A DNA stretch of 64,000 bases from Pacificibacter marinus (lineage in GTDB: Bacteria; Pseudomonadota; Alphaproteobacteria; Rhodobacterales; Rhodobacteraceae), in contig NZ_JAHKPK010000035.1 of the NCBI RefSeq assembly GCF_018860665.1, forward strand, positions 1-64,000, written 5' to 3'. The position numbers and the translations under genes are program-made. Under the pieces are notes generated by a model. It saw nothing but the letters and a program-made list of their open reading frames with translations. It ran no database searches and had not been told where the DNA came from. The first letter of the stretch is position 1, and each line of letters opens with the position of its first letter. Positions 36,557 to 44,827 of the stretch are shown here, one piece after another.

Positions 36557-37591
36557 CTATAGTCCCGCAGCTTTGGTCAGGTTCACACGGAACCGATCTC
36601 GGCGGCGTTGATAGCGGCGGGTCATCTCAGCGGAGGCATGTCCAAGATGTTTTTGCACATAACGCTCATCCACTTCGGCTGAACTGGCCAGCCCCGCTCG
36701 CAAGCTATGACCAGAAAATAACGCCAACCGTTCTTTTTCAGGCAGATCAGCTCGGATGCCCGCGGCCAAGACGGTTTTCTTAATAAGCCTTGCCACATGT
36801 TTGTCCGACAGTCGCGCCTCAAGCGCATGTTTGCCATTGCGCGCCGTGCGCCTGAATACGGGACCAAGGTCAATTTTGGAAAAGTGCAACCACTGCTCAA
36901 GGGCATGCACAGGGCAGCTTTGATCTGATGATCCTCGACCAATCTCAACCTCGCGCCAACCGGTTTTGCTTTGAAAAGTCAAAATGACCCCTGCGTCCAA
37001 AATCTCGATCCAACCTTTGCCGTCAATTGTATCGCCCTTGCGCATATCCAAGCTGACGATTTCAGAGCGCCGTAATCCGCCTGCAAACCCCAGCAGTAAA
37101 ATCGCACGATCCCGAAGCCCGCGCAGATCAAACCCCAAGGTTGCAACCATGGCGCGGATGTCTTCGGGAAGGATGGCTTCCTTTTGGACCGGAGGGCGGG
37201 CGTGCTTGCGCCGGATACCAGAGAGCACTGTCGAGATGTGGCGATCCTTGCGATCCAGCACAAAGCCATGTTGTTTGTAGTGCCACACAAGTCCAGAGAG
37301 GCGCCGCTCTATGGTCACCACAGACAGGGTAGGGGAGCGATCACCCGGAGCAGCACAATTGGCCATGTAAAGCCCGATCAATTCAGGGGAAGGTGGCAAA
37401 GGTTCTGCGCCTCGACGCCTGCACCAACGTGCGAATTGCGACCAGTCGGCTGCGTAAGCCGCATTGGTATTGTCCGCCACGGCCATGCGTGCGTAATCGC
37501 GTGCGGTGGTGACCAAACGATCCATGGTGCCTGAGCTAGAAACATCAGCTGGCAGGGCAATTTCATCGGGTTTTTGGGGCTTGGTTGGCAT
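36557..37591 (-). CDS. Tyrosine recombinase (XerC/XerD/phage integrase family)
   Basis: Site-specific recombinase of 344 residues. A SAM-like N-terminal core-binding domain spans ~20-120, and the catalytic domain ~140-335. Catalytic residues by family pattern: Arg174/175 (GGLRRSEIVSL), Lys209, His295 and Arg298 (GHSLRAGLAS), His318 (KHLGHAS) and Tyr327 (RRYQR). It is likely the plasmid dimer-resolution or integration enzyme. Just upstream of its ATG is a 37-bp palindrome (37608-37644) with the layout of a Xer-type site, so the enzyme and substrate are adjacent. Confidence 0.9.
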   Translation of the reverse strand: MPTKPQKPDEIALPADVSSSGTMDRLVTTARDYARMAVADNTNAAYAADWSQFARWCRRRGAEPLPPSPELIGLYMANCAAPGDRSPTLSVVTIERRLSGLVWHYKQHGFVLDRKDRHISTVLSGIRRKHARPPVQKEAILPEDIRAMVATLGFDLRGLRDRAILLLGFAGGLRRSEIVSLDMRKGDTIDGKGWIEILDAGVILTFQSKTGWREVEIGRGSSDQSCPVHALEQWLHFSKIDLGPVFRRTARNGKHALEARLSDKHVARLIKKTVLAAGIRADLPEKERLALFSGHSLRAGLASSAEVDERYVQKHLGHASAEMTRRYQRRRDRFRVNLTKAAGL

Positions 37592-37607
37592 AGATTTTAG
37601 GCTATTT

Positions 37608-37644
37608 TATTATGTCCGATAATGCAAACTTATTGGACATAATA
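37608..37644. other. Candidate core recombination site of the tyrosine recombinase
   Basis: Two 15-base arms (TATTATGTCCGATAA and TTATTGGACATAATA, one mismatch) flank a 7-base spacer tgcaaac. Arm and spacer length fit tyrosine-recombinase sites, and the ATAA/TTAT inner ends recall dif. It starts 17 bases upstream of the recombinase start. The right flank TATACAAGGTGAGGCGGTTT recurs at 28.3 kb with the spacer and one arm. Confidence 0.65.
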
Positions 37645-37697
37645 GATTATACAAGGTGAGGCGGTTTAATGGGAAGTATCTGGCCATAAGCGCCGTC

Positions 37698-38600
37698 ATG
37701 GATTACGGTTTTTGTATGAAAATCGAGTATATTCCTCAAGCGACGATGCTAAATATAGTATTCCGAATACCGTCTTGGATTCCGTCTGGACGTGCCGAGT
37801 GTCTTGAAGAGGCTGCGTTTTTATCAGGGGCTGCGCTATCACATCTAAATCTTGTATTGATGTGCAATGAGGTGCCTCAGGAGTTGTTGAGGGATCGCTT
37901 GGCGCTACGGGCAGCCGAAGCCTGTATAAATTTTGCGGGACGACCAGAGCATGCAAATGACTTGCGTGATGCTTTGCACTTCATGCGCTCAGGCGACCTG
38001 CCTGGCCCGGCGGGGGAGACTTATCTGCACTGGCGGCGCGCGATCGAGAGGTCACTGTCGATCAAGACCTTGCAGCGCGCTATGCCTCAAGTTGATGTCG
38101 CACAGGTCGCGGATTGGCTCGATGCGGGGCAGGGTGCGCCGGTGGAGCGCGCTGCTGCTGTGATTGAAGCCGTTCTGACGGATGCGCCGCGTGCGGATGT
38201 TTCGGCCTTGATCCTTGCAGACGCTGCCTTGGCGCAGGGGCTTGGATGTGGCCATCTGGTTCCGCTGCTGGCTGTCGGGTTAAAACGTGCTGACCTCCGT
38301 AAGTGTGGTGATGATCTGCGATTGGCGTGTCATCGCGCGGTGACCTCTTCGGCTTGTGAGGTTGTCGGCTTGGCGGCGGAGCTTTCGCGTGGTGCAGCAC
38401 ATTTGAAAGCGGTCGCGCCAAAGCTGCGGGCGAAAGCGGCCGGCGCTGCGGTTGAGATGTTTCTGGCGCGGGATGCGGTTTCGCCAATGGCTCTGCCTTT
38501 GCCTGATCGGGCGGCACGACGTCTTTGCGATAGGTTGGTCGCATTGGGGGCGGTGCGGGAACTCACTGGCCGCGACACTTTTCGACTCTATGGGGTCTAA
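37698..38600 (+). CDS. DUF1403 family protein
   Basis: Alpha-helical protein of about 300 residues, recognised as DUF1403 by its segments EEAAFLSGAALSHLNLVL and LRDRLALRAAEACINFAGRP (listed in pieces) and a C-terminal LPDRAARRLCDRLVALGAVR followed by ELTGRDTFRLYG. ATG 37698 is taken; GTG 37656 is in frame but overlaps the repeat flank. It is followed 4 bases later by scpB, the usual partner on plasmids of rhizobia and roseobacters. No function has been shown for the family. The pair presumably aids chromosome or plasmid maintenance. Confidence 0.7.
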   Translation: MDYGFCMKIEYIPQATMLNIVFRIPSWIPSGRAECLEEAAFLSGAALSHLNLVLMCNEVPQELLRDRLALRAAEACINFAGRPEHANDLRDALHFMRSGDLPGPAGETYLHWRRAIERSLSIKTLQRAMPQVDVAQVADWLDAGQGAPVERAAAVIEAVLTDAPRADVSALILADAALAQGLGCGHLVPLLAVGLKRADLRKCGDDLRLACHRAVTSSACEVVGLAAELSRGAAHLKAVAPKLRAKAAGAAVEMFLARDAVSPMALPLPDRAARRLCDRLVALGAVRELTGRDTFRLYGV

Positions 38601-38604
38601 TCCT

Positions 38605-39195
38605 ATGGCTAAGCATCGCCCTGAGCCTGAACTTGACCGAGAGCTGGCCGACCTGCCGCCAGAACTGCGCTGGCGCGAATGGATGCGTCGGATTGAGGCC
38701 GTGCTGTTCGCTAGCGCCTCACCGGTCCCGCGCGAGGATTTGGCAAAGGTGGTGGGGCAGGAGGCTTCGATCGAGCTTTTGATCGAAGATATCAGAGCCG
38801 ATCTTGTCGGTCGATCTTTTGAGATTACCAAAGCGGCTGGAGGCTGGATGTTCCGGACTCGACCTGCCTATGCGCCTGCAATCCGGGCCGCCGCGGATAT
38901 TGGTGACCAAGGGATGGACCTGAGCGCGCTTGATGTCGCCGTGTTGACCGCAATTGCCTATCACCAACCGATCACGCGCGAGGGGTTGAAAGACATCTTC
39001 GCCAAGGACATCAGCCGTGACCTGATTGGACGGTTGCATGCACGTGGTTTGATTGGGACGGGGCCGCGATCCCCTCGGCGTGGCGCGCCTTATACGTTCG
39101 TCACCACCGAAGAGTTTCTCGTGCTGTTCGGGTTGGAAACGCTATGCGACCTACCGGATCGTGAGCAGATGCAGGATGCTGGGCTGTTAAAGTAA
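38605..39195 (+). CDS. ScpB-like SMC-Scp complex subunit
   Basis: 196 residues with the ScpB winged-helix pair: RRIEAVLFASASPVPREDLAKV near the N-terminus (split here at residue ~20) and LSALDVAVLTAIAYHQPITR, with GLIGTGPRSPRRGAPYTFVT near the C-terminus. ScpB is the kleisin-associated subunit of bacterial condensin. No ScpA or SMC is in the window. In plasmids the DUF1403-ScpB pair is probably a stability or recombination helper. ATG 38605 is four bases after the DUF1403 stop; an upstream in-frame ATG would lie inside that gene. Confidence 0.8.
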   Translation: MAKHRPEPELDRELADLPPELRWREWMRRIEAVLFASASPVPREDLAKVVGQEASIELLIEDIRADLVGRSFEITKAAGGWMFRTRPAYAPAIRAAADIGDQGMDLSALDVAVLTAIAYHQPITREGLKDIFAKDISRDLIGRLHARGLIGTGPRSPRRGAPYTFVTTEEFLVLFGLETLCDLPDREQMQDAGLLK

Positions 39196-39220
39196 TCGTA
39201 TTGTCCACGAGTCAAAAGGC

Positions 39221-41389
39221 TCAAAACCCCATACTTGGGCCGTTGCTGGTTGGCGCAGGTCGCGGATTGGCATCAAGGGCCGCCTCAGTGCGTTTTTTGA
39301 TTTCATCGGGGAGCCCCAAGAACAGCTTTGCAAGCTCTGGCATCTGATTTGTCCTGTTGGCACGCTCTTTTGCGAATTGGAACGCAAGCGGCTCGAGCAC
39401 AGCCTCAGTCCACACGATCGGAAGCCCGCCTTGGTTTTCCATCACCTCCATTTCACACAGTAAGGTTTGGAGGGTGTCTGGGCTCACCCTAGATAAGGCC
39501 GCCCATCTCTCTCGGATATCGTCAGAGGAGACATCACAAGGGATGCCGCGCTTTGCCACACGTTTAGCGAAGGCCGCGCGATAGTCAGCATGCTGCAACC
39601 GAACAGTCAAAGAATGTAGCGTGCCGTTTCCGATATCTGCACCGTTGAGCCAGTTCCTGAGCCAGAGATTTGCCGTGGAATAATCCTCATCCGTCGGTTT
39701 CAAACCGGTCAACTCATCGGTCCAAGCTTTCAGGCTATCATGGGCTGGTCGGAGTGGGTCCAGTTTGCTGGTGAGGTCGATGACGTCTGAAGACAATCTG
39801 TCATATTCCGCTTGGGCTGCACGATGATTTGCATGGGTTTGTTTGAGATCTCGTCGCGCGCTGTTGAGCTCTTTTTGGGTTTGCCGTTTTTGTTTCTTGA
39901 GAATTTCTGTCTCATGTTTGCTTTCTTTGTGTCGCTTGAGCTGTTCGATAAACTCTGACACAAATCTTCGAATGCGCGAGAACGTGTCATGAATGATGGA
40001 CTTGATGGTTGCAGGCAGAGGGATCGGATCGCCGTTTGAGAAGTGGGTCGACAGGAACTCATATCTGTCGCCTTTATCGGGCTTGCCTGAGCGACGTTCA
40101 AAGAGGTCATCCGTCGCTTTGCTTGAAGGGAAAGCATCAGATCCAACGACATGTTCGAAAGTGCTGTCAAAAATGGCTTCGAATGCGAAAGCGATGTTGG
40201 TTAGAGCATTCGATATCCAGTTCATCTCTTCCTTCATTTGGATGCGTTCGCGCCGTAATGTGCGTTCACGTTGCACAAGCTGCGCCATCCGTTCGTCCCA
40301 TTCCGCAGTGCGATCTGCCTCAAGTCGTTTGGCCTTTTCTGCTGCATTTGCCTCTAAGCGCGCGGCCACTTTCTCGCTTGCAGCCACCGTCGCCTTTGAA
40401 ATGCGCAATGCGTTGGCAGTGCCCGATTCCAGTGCTTCTCGCATAAGGTCGTTTTTTGCGGCTTCAAACGCTTCACGTTCTTTGTGCAAGGCTGCACGTT
40501 CCTCGGCCAGTTTTTGTCGTTCCTCCTGAAGCTGGGCCACTTCAGCTTCGTTCTGTTCCTCCAGTTCAATGACGTACTCGCGTTTGTCGCTGGGGTTTGG
40601 GTATTGCGCTGGTTCAAAGGATGCGAGCGAGTATTCAAGTCCGAGCGGCTTCATCGCTTCTGCATAGGATTCGCGCAACTGTCCAAAGCTGTTGTACTTT
40701 CCAAGGACATGGTTGGATGACCAACTTAATGTTTTCGTGCCAGTCTCTGTCTTCCAATCTTCGCAGCGCTGCTTAAACGCTTCGTCGGTTTCACCAGCTT
40801 TCTTGCGATCAGGTTTGCGAGACCGTTTCATGTAAGTTGGACAGATCGCGAGATGGACATGAGGTGTCGTCTCATCGCCATTGTAAATGGCAGAGACCAA
40901 GTCGTCTCCAAAGGTCGCGACAATCCATGCCTTTGTGAGCGTCTTCCAGGCGGATAGACGTTCTGGGTCTTCGCTCCCTGGATCCCCGCCATCCGGTCGG
41001 AAATATTCTGGAGAGGCACCGAGGATGATGGTGCAAAAAGGAGAGCCTGACGAGTTTTTAAATGTCGGCTCAACCACGTCTTTCATGTAGGCGTTCACAT
41101 CGTTGAGAATGTGCATGCCGGATCCTATCCAAACCTCGTTGAGGTGCACCCGATCAAGGTCAATCGCAGACCAGCCGTCAGGGTTTCGTTTCGTCTGATG
41201 TAGAGTGGCTGCTTTCAAATTGGCTCGCGAAGATTGGCGAAAATTCGTGACGATGGCACCCGCTCCAGCAAGTTGACGCTCTTTTGGCTGACGTGGTTTT
41301 CTTGTGCCGCGTGGTTTCCGAGGGCGTCTAGTCATGACATCATTCCATATGGTTGAGACAGTGATTTCGATCTGGAGTTTATTGCTCAT
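39221..41389 (-). CDS. MobV-type relaxase (plasmid recombination enzyme, Mob_Pre)
   Basis: Relaxase of the MOBV class. The N-terminal domain (about 30-290) shows the metal-binding HxH motif in DETTPHVHLAICP, plus SAIDLDRVHLNEV near residue 80 and a conserved LSWSSNHVLGKYNSFGQLRE. The C-terminal half is a long coiled coil rich in Glu, Arg and Lys (roughly 290-560), followed by an uncharacterised tail. Length of ~722 is larger than the 400-500 of small-plasmid MobV proteins. ATG 41389 has GGAG 7 bases upstream and is preferred; ATG 41335 and 41419 are in frame. It would nick an oriT for mobilisation by another plasmid. Confidence 0.8.
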   Translation of the reverse strand: MSNKLQIEITVSTIWNDVMTRRPRKPRGTRKPRQPKERQLAGAGAIVTNFRQSSRANLKAATLHQTKRNPDGWSAIDLDRVHLNEVWIGSGMHILNDVNAYMKDVVEPTFKNSSGSPFCTIILGASPEYFRPDGGDPGSEDPERLSAWKTLTKAWIVATFGDDLVSAIYNGDETTPHVHLAICPTYMKRSRKPDRKKAGETDEAFKQRCEDWKTETGTKTLSWSSNHVLGKYNSFGQLRESYAEAMKPLGLEYSLASFEPAQYPNPSDKREYVIELEEQNEAEVAQLQEERQKLAEERAALHKEREAFEAAKNDLMREALESGTANALRISKATVAASEKVAARLEANAAEKAKRLEADRTAEWDERMAQLVQRERTLRRERIQMKEEMNWISNALTNIAFAFEAIFDSTFEHVVGSDAFPSSKATDDLFERRSGKPDKGDRYEFLSTHFSNGDPIPLPATIKSIIHDTFSRIRRFVSEFIEQLKRHKESKHETEILKKQKRQTQKELNSARRDLKQTHANHRAAQAEYDRLSSDVIDLTSKLDPLRPAHDSLKAWTDELTGLKPTDEDYSTANLWLRNWLNGADIGNGTLHSLTVRLQHADYRAAFAKRVAKRGIPCDVSSDDIRERWAALSRVSPDTLQTLLCEMEVMENQGGLPIVWTEAVLEPLAFQFAKERANRTNQMPELAKLFLGLPDEIKKRTEAALDANPRPAPTSNGPSMGF

Positions 41390-41403
41390 AATGAAACTCC
41401 AGA
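41371..41403. promoter_or_regulatory. 10-bp inverted repeat around the mob start, candidate oriT or operator
   Basis: TCTGGAGTTT and AAACTCCAGA are perfect arms separated by 13 bases; ATT and AAT extend the pairing. The repeat spans the start codon of the relaxase gene. MobV oriT sites lie as inverted repeats just before mob, so this is a candidate, although a self-repression site is equally possible. The rest of the gap to 41665 holds GC-rich ctgctacgcag-like palindromes but no gene. Confidence 0.45.
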
Positions 41404-41665
41404 TACGCAGGAGTGTCAATGAGGATCATGGGGAACTGCTACGCAGCCTCCCCCCGACACCCCCACGCTACGCGCCGACACGTTCTGGGCCTCTTTTACC
41501 CCTTAAATATTCCAATTGTGATGATGTCGTTGACCAGCCAATTACAGCGTTGCCCCAGCAGAATGCAGGTCGTTCGAAAGACAATGCACCGTCGCTTCCA
41601 CACGGCACAAGTCGCATGGTTAGGTCTTTAACGTGGTGGGTTGGTGAGCGGTTTGGCGCAGTCGT

Positions 41666-42388
41666 TTACATGCTGACGCCGGCGGGTGCGCGGCGGTCTT
41701 TGGCGGTGGGCAGGGCGTTGCTGAAAATCTCTGTATTCAGCGTTCTTATGGCGTCTGTGTCCTTTGCCTCTATCGCATCGCACAGCGCGGTATACTGTTG
41801 GGGATTGGCCCCAAAGCCAATCTGAACGAGCCATTCAATATGGTGCGCATGCAAGCCGTAAATCATGCTTGTCGTCAGAGATAACAGAAAATCGTTCATG
41901 ACGATTTGTACAGCGGTGCGGTGAAACGCAAGGGCAGCGACAGCGGCCTCAACCGGTGTGCCGTCAATCATCCGCGCCTGTTCGCGCAGGGCGCTCGTGT
42001 CCAAATTTCTCTCAGATATTTGTGCCAAAAGGCTGCTTTGGGTCATGGCCAATGCATTAATCAATTGATTGCCGACATCAGGAAAACTCTTTGACGCGCT
42101 CATCCAGCTAATCATTTCGCGATCGACAAAATTCCAATCAGGCTGGTTCAGAATTGTGGAGCCACGATGACGTTTGGTTTCTACAATTGACTTGGAAGAA
42201 AGTGACTTCACGGCCTCACACACAACCGTACGGCTGACGCTAAGCTCCTCACCCAGAATATCCTCACACGGCAAAAGCCCTGTTTGCGCTCAGTTTTTAG
42301 ACACAATCGCGGAAAAGATGTGTTGCGCGGCAAGTGTGCTCAGATCGGTGCGGCTTTCCCTGATGGGCTCAAGCTTGGATGCCGACAC
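41666..42388 (-). pseudogene. GntR/FadR-family (FCD) regulator with an in-frame stop
   Basis: From GTG 42388 the frame reads through a winged-helix N-terminus (LAAQHIFSAIVSKN) and meets TGA at 42290-42292. It then continues AQTGLLPCEDILGEELSVSR and TVVCEAVKSLSSKSIVETK, the standard GntR HTH. The FCD ligand domain follows with LREQARMIDGTPVEAAVAAL and normal length. Relatives have a residue such as Tyr or Gly-Lys-Tyr near the stop. A truncated product starting at TTG near 42274 would lack half of the DNA-binding domain, so the gene is probably inactive. It lies next to the AbrB-family permease gene it may once have controlled. Confidence 0.75.
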
Positions 42389-42524
42389 AGTCTTTTGTGT
42401 CAGACACTCGCCCCGTACGCTTGGTCGTCGGTTGTTGATGTGGCCAGCGGCGAGACGCACTTCGCTGCTGAATTATAGGGCAGTTTCGCATAAGGTGCCG
42501 TATTAGGCACTAACGGAATGTCGC

Positions 42525-43610
42525 TCACGGATTTGGGTTTGCCGCAAACCTAATAATGATGGGGGGCATGATAAGGTTGGTCGCAACTGCCCGAACAAGC
42601 TGAAAGCCAACGACAATACCGACCGTCGCATTATTGAATTTTGCAGCGGCGATCATCTCTCCCAATCCTCCAGGTGCTACACTTAAGGCTGAGGTAACAA
42701 GATCAACATCTGTCATCCAAGTTACGATTGGTGCTATAAGAAGAATCATAACAAAGATCAGGGCCAAACTCGTTAATACGCTGAAAATGACGGCGCGGCG
42801 TAACTGGAAAAAATCTGCGACGTTCAGCTTCGTGCCAAGTGAAAACCCAATGAGCAATTGAGCTAGGATCAACATCCAAGGTGGCATGATGGCGACGGAG
42901 TAGCCTGACGATACCAGTAAGACTCCAACGCTGATCGGAGCAAGAATCCAAACGCTCAGTATTTTGAAGCGCGTTCCAAGGACAGCTAGGAGGCCCCCTC
43001 CGACTAAGCAAAGCGCAAGTGTCCCGAATGATTCCTCATTTATGTTTGGGTCAATGACTGTGCTTCCCGAAATTCCCACGAGAATAGGTACAGTAAGCAC
43101 GACGATCACAACCCTGATCGTATGCGAGGCTGTGACGACCTCAACTCGTCCCCCAAAGTCTGCAGCAAGAGATGCCATTTCGGCAGCACCCGCGGGCAAG
43201 CAAGAGAGTAGTGCAGTCAAGCGATCAAGGCGGGTAAAATGTATGAAAGGCAATGCCATTAGAACACCAACAATGTTGGCTGCCACCGCCGCGCCCAACA
43301 TCAGCGGAAGTAGCTCGATGATTAGTTTCAGAATTTCGGGACTTAACGTGCCGACTGTGGCGGTGCCAATCAACAATTGACCTGCTCGGCGCATTTTTTT
43401 GGTTTCCCCTAGGGGAGTGAAGAAATTAGAAACAATGCCTCCACTTAGCAGCGCTCCCAAAAGCCAGCCCAAGGGCACATCCAGAAACGTCAGGGCAGTA
43501 CCAAAGGAAAAGCCTAGAAAAACCCCTGCTATGATGGGGGCCCAGTTTCTCAAGTATTTAAAAAGCATAACTCTAAGATTCACCCTGATCGGCTTATTAA
43601 GTTTTCTCAA
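42525..43610 (-). CDS. AbrB-family membrane protein (PF05145-type permease)
   Basis: Integral membrane protein of 361 residues with about 10 hydrophobic segments. It matches the two-repeat AbrB/AmoR-like family by LGWLLGALLSGGIVSNF near the N-terminus, GAAEMASLAADFGG mid-protein and GGLGEMIAAAKFNNATVGIV near the C-terminus, the last two being the paired G-x-x-EM motifs of the repeats. These proteins are assumed transporters for small acids, not DNA-binding AbrB. A decayed copy of its last 40 codons is at 27084-27213. The gene is convergent or adjacent to the GntR pseudogene and follows the 4,5-DHPDC-like gene by 108 bases on the same strand. Confidence 0.8.
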   Translation of the reverse strand: MRKLNKPIRVNLRVMLFKYLRNWAPIIAGVFLGFSFGTALTFLDVPLGWLLGALLSGGIVSNFFTPLGETKKMRRAGQLLIGTATVGTLSPEILKLIIELLPLMLGAAVAANIVGVLMALPFIHFTRLDRLTALLSCLPAGAAEMASLAADFGGRVEVVTASHTIRVVIVVLTVPILVGISGSTVIDPNINEESFGTLALCLVGGGLLAVLGTRFKILSVWILAPISVGVLLVSSGYSVAIMPPWMLILAQLLIGFSLGTKLNVADFFQLRRAVIFSVLTSLALIFVMILLIAPIVTWMTDVDLVTSALSVAPGGLGEMIAAAKFNNATVGIVVGFQLVRAVATNLIMPPIIIRFAANPNP

Positions 43611-43718
43611 GTGGATTCGTCGCGTTTGAGATTCTTACGTTTCTTTCCGGTATTTTTTATACATTTAAAGTAGTTAGATAGTTTTTAAGGACGTAAATTG
43701 ATTGACGGCGGTCTTTTG

Positions 43719-44693
43719 CTAAGCACCAGAATCACAGAACAAGTCAGAGATTTTAACGGGGTGTGAAATCTGGCCATCTATATTGGCATATCGGATCATG
43801 GCTAGTAATTCTTCTTGGTTTTTCTCTAACCCATAAGGCCAAATATCGTCGCCCATTAAGGCTTTCGTCTCATCGTAATGGTCGGACAGCCATGGAAGCG
43901 CGGTGCGCACAAAGTTGGTATGTTTTAGATCCGATAATGCCATCTCTTTGGCTTGATCGAATGCCTTGAACACAGCTGAGGGTAACCATGGATGCGCTGC
44001 TACGATGTCTTTTCGGATTGCGATGCAATGCATAATTGGGAAAAAATGGGTTTCTTTAAAGTATGCTGCTTCAGCCGCGCGATACTGGGGGAAAAGGCGT
44101 TTGATTTTGTCTGGATGGGACTGAAAGCTGCTTGGCGCACGTGGTGTAATCAGAGCATCAATTTCACCTGATAGCAGCATATTATTCAGTGTTTCAGTGT
44201 GCTTTGTTTTCTCGAGATTTATCTTATCTGGCAGTACGATCGGGGTTCTTTCTTCTGTGCTGGGGGTTTCTTGTCCGCCCATGACCCAGCGCATGTCCTC
44301 GGGTTTGACGCCGTAGTGATCGTTTAGAATGCCTCGCACCCACATAGCGGCTGTTTGCTGATAGTCGGGTAGACCAATCCGCTTTCCTGATAAATCTTCG
44401 GGTTTTTTGATTCCGCTGTTTGTATTCACAAATATGCTTGAATGGCGAAAGCTACGGGCCGGAAAGATAGGGACTGCAATGTATTTGCTGTCGCCTCTCG
44501 CTGTTGTCAAAATATGGCTCGACATTGACAGTTCGGTGATGTCGTAGGTGCCTTTACGTAAGGCTGTTGCAAAAATTTCTTCCGGCTGCCCAAGGGACAC
44601 GTCGAGATTCACGCCATCAATACGGATGGTGCCATCCAAGATCGGGCGGACACGGTCTGTCTGGGTACAGATCATCGTCAGTCTGAGCGTCAT
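43719..44693 (-). CDS. 4,5-dihydroxyphthalate decarboxylase (Pht5)-like / NMT1-fold protein
   Basis: Protein of 324 residues with a periplasmic-binding-protein fold but no signal peptide. Features typical of the Pht5-like family are ITELSMSSHILTTARGDSKY with IAVPIFPARSFRHSSIFVN, LSGKRIGLPDYQQTAAMWVR, and FPQYRAAEAAYFKETHFFPI with MHCIAIRK. ATG 44693 is preferred: AAGGAGA lies 9 bases upstream and the family N-terminus begins there; ATG 44765 adds 24 unrelated residues. Members include decarboxylases and unannotated binding proteins, so an aromatic or carboxylic acid ligand is likely. It is divergent from iclR. Confidence 0.75.
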   Translation of the reverse strand: MTLRLTMICTQTDRVRPILDGTIRIDGVNLDVSLGQPEEIFATALRKGTYDITELSMSSHILTTARGDSKYIAVPIFPARSFRHSSIFVNTNSGIKKPEDLSGKRIGLPDYQQTAAMWVRGILNDHYGVKPEDMRWVMGGQETPSTEERTPIVLPDKINLEKTKHTETLNNMLLSGEIDALITPRAPSSFQSHPDKIKRLFPQYRAAEAAYFKETHFFPIMHCIAIRKDIVAAHPWLPSAVFKAFDQAKEMALSDLKHTNFVRTALPWLSDHYDETKALMGDDIWPYGLEKNQEELLAMIRYANIDGQISHPVKISDLFCDSGA

Positions 44694-44717
44694 TCGTACC
44701 ATTCTCCTTGGATTAGC

Positions 44718-44733
44718 GATCAAACCCTTGATC
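44718..44733. promoter_or_regulatory. 6-4-6 inverted repeat between Pht5-like gene and iclR
   Basis: GATCAA-accc-TTGATC lies in the 134-base divergent interval, closer to the Pht5-like start. An IclR-family dimer could bind such a site, but its length is modest and this is only a positional inference. Confidence 0.4.
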
Positions 44734-44827
44734 ACAATTATTGAATGAAAATTTTTCTTGACCAATCTATCGCACCTCTCCTACATTCCATCAAGTAGAA
44801 TTATTTTTCACTGAACGGAATTTATGC

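Noticed and set aside
42290-42292. TGA as a selenocysteine codon in the GntR regulator
   Set aside because: GntR regulators are not selenoproteins, and no selenocysteine insertion element was seen; a nonsense mutation is simpler.
42525-43610. AbrB as a transition-state DNA-binding regulator
   Set aside because: The protein is a polytopic membrane protein of the PF05145 group; the shared name is historical.
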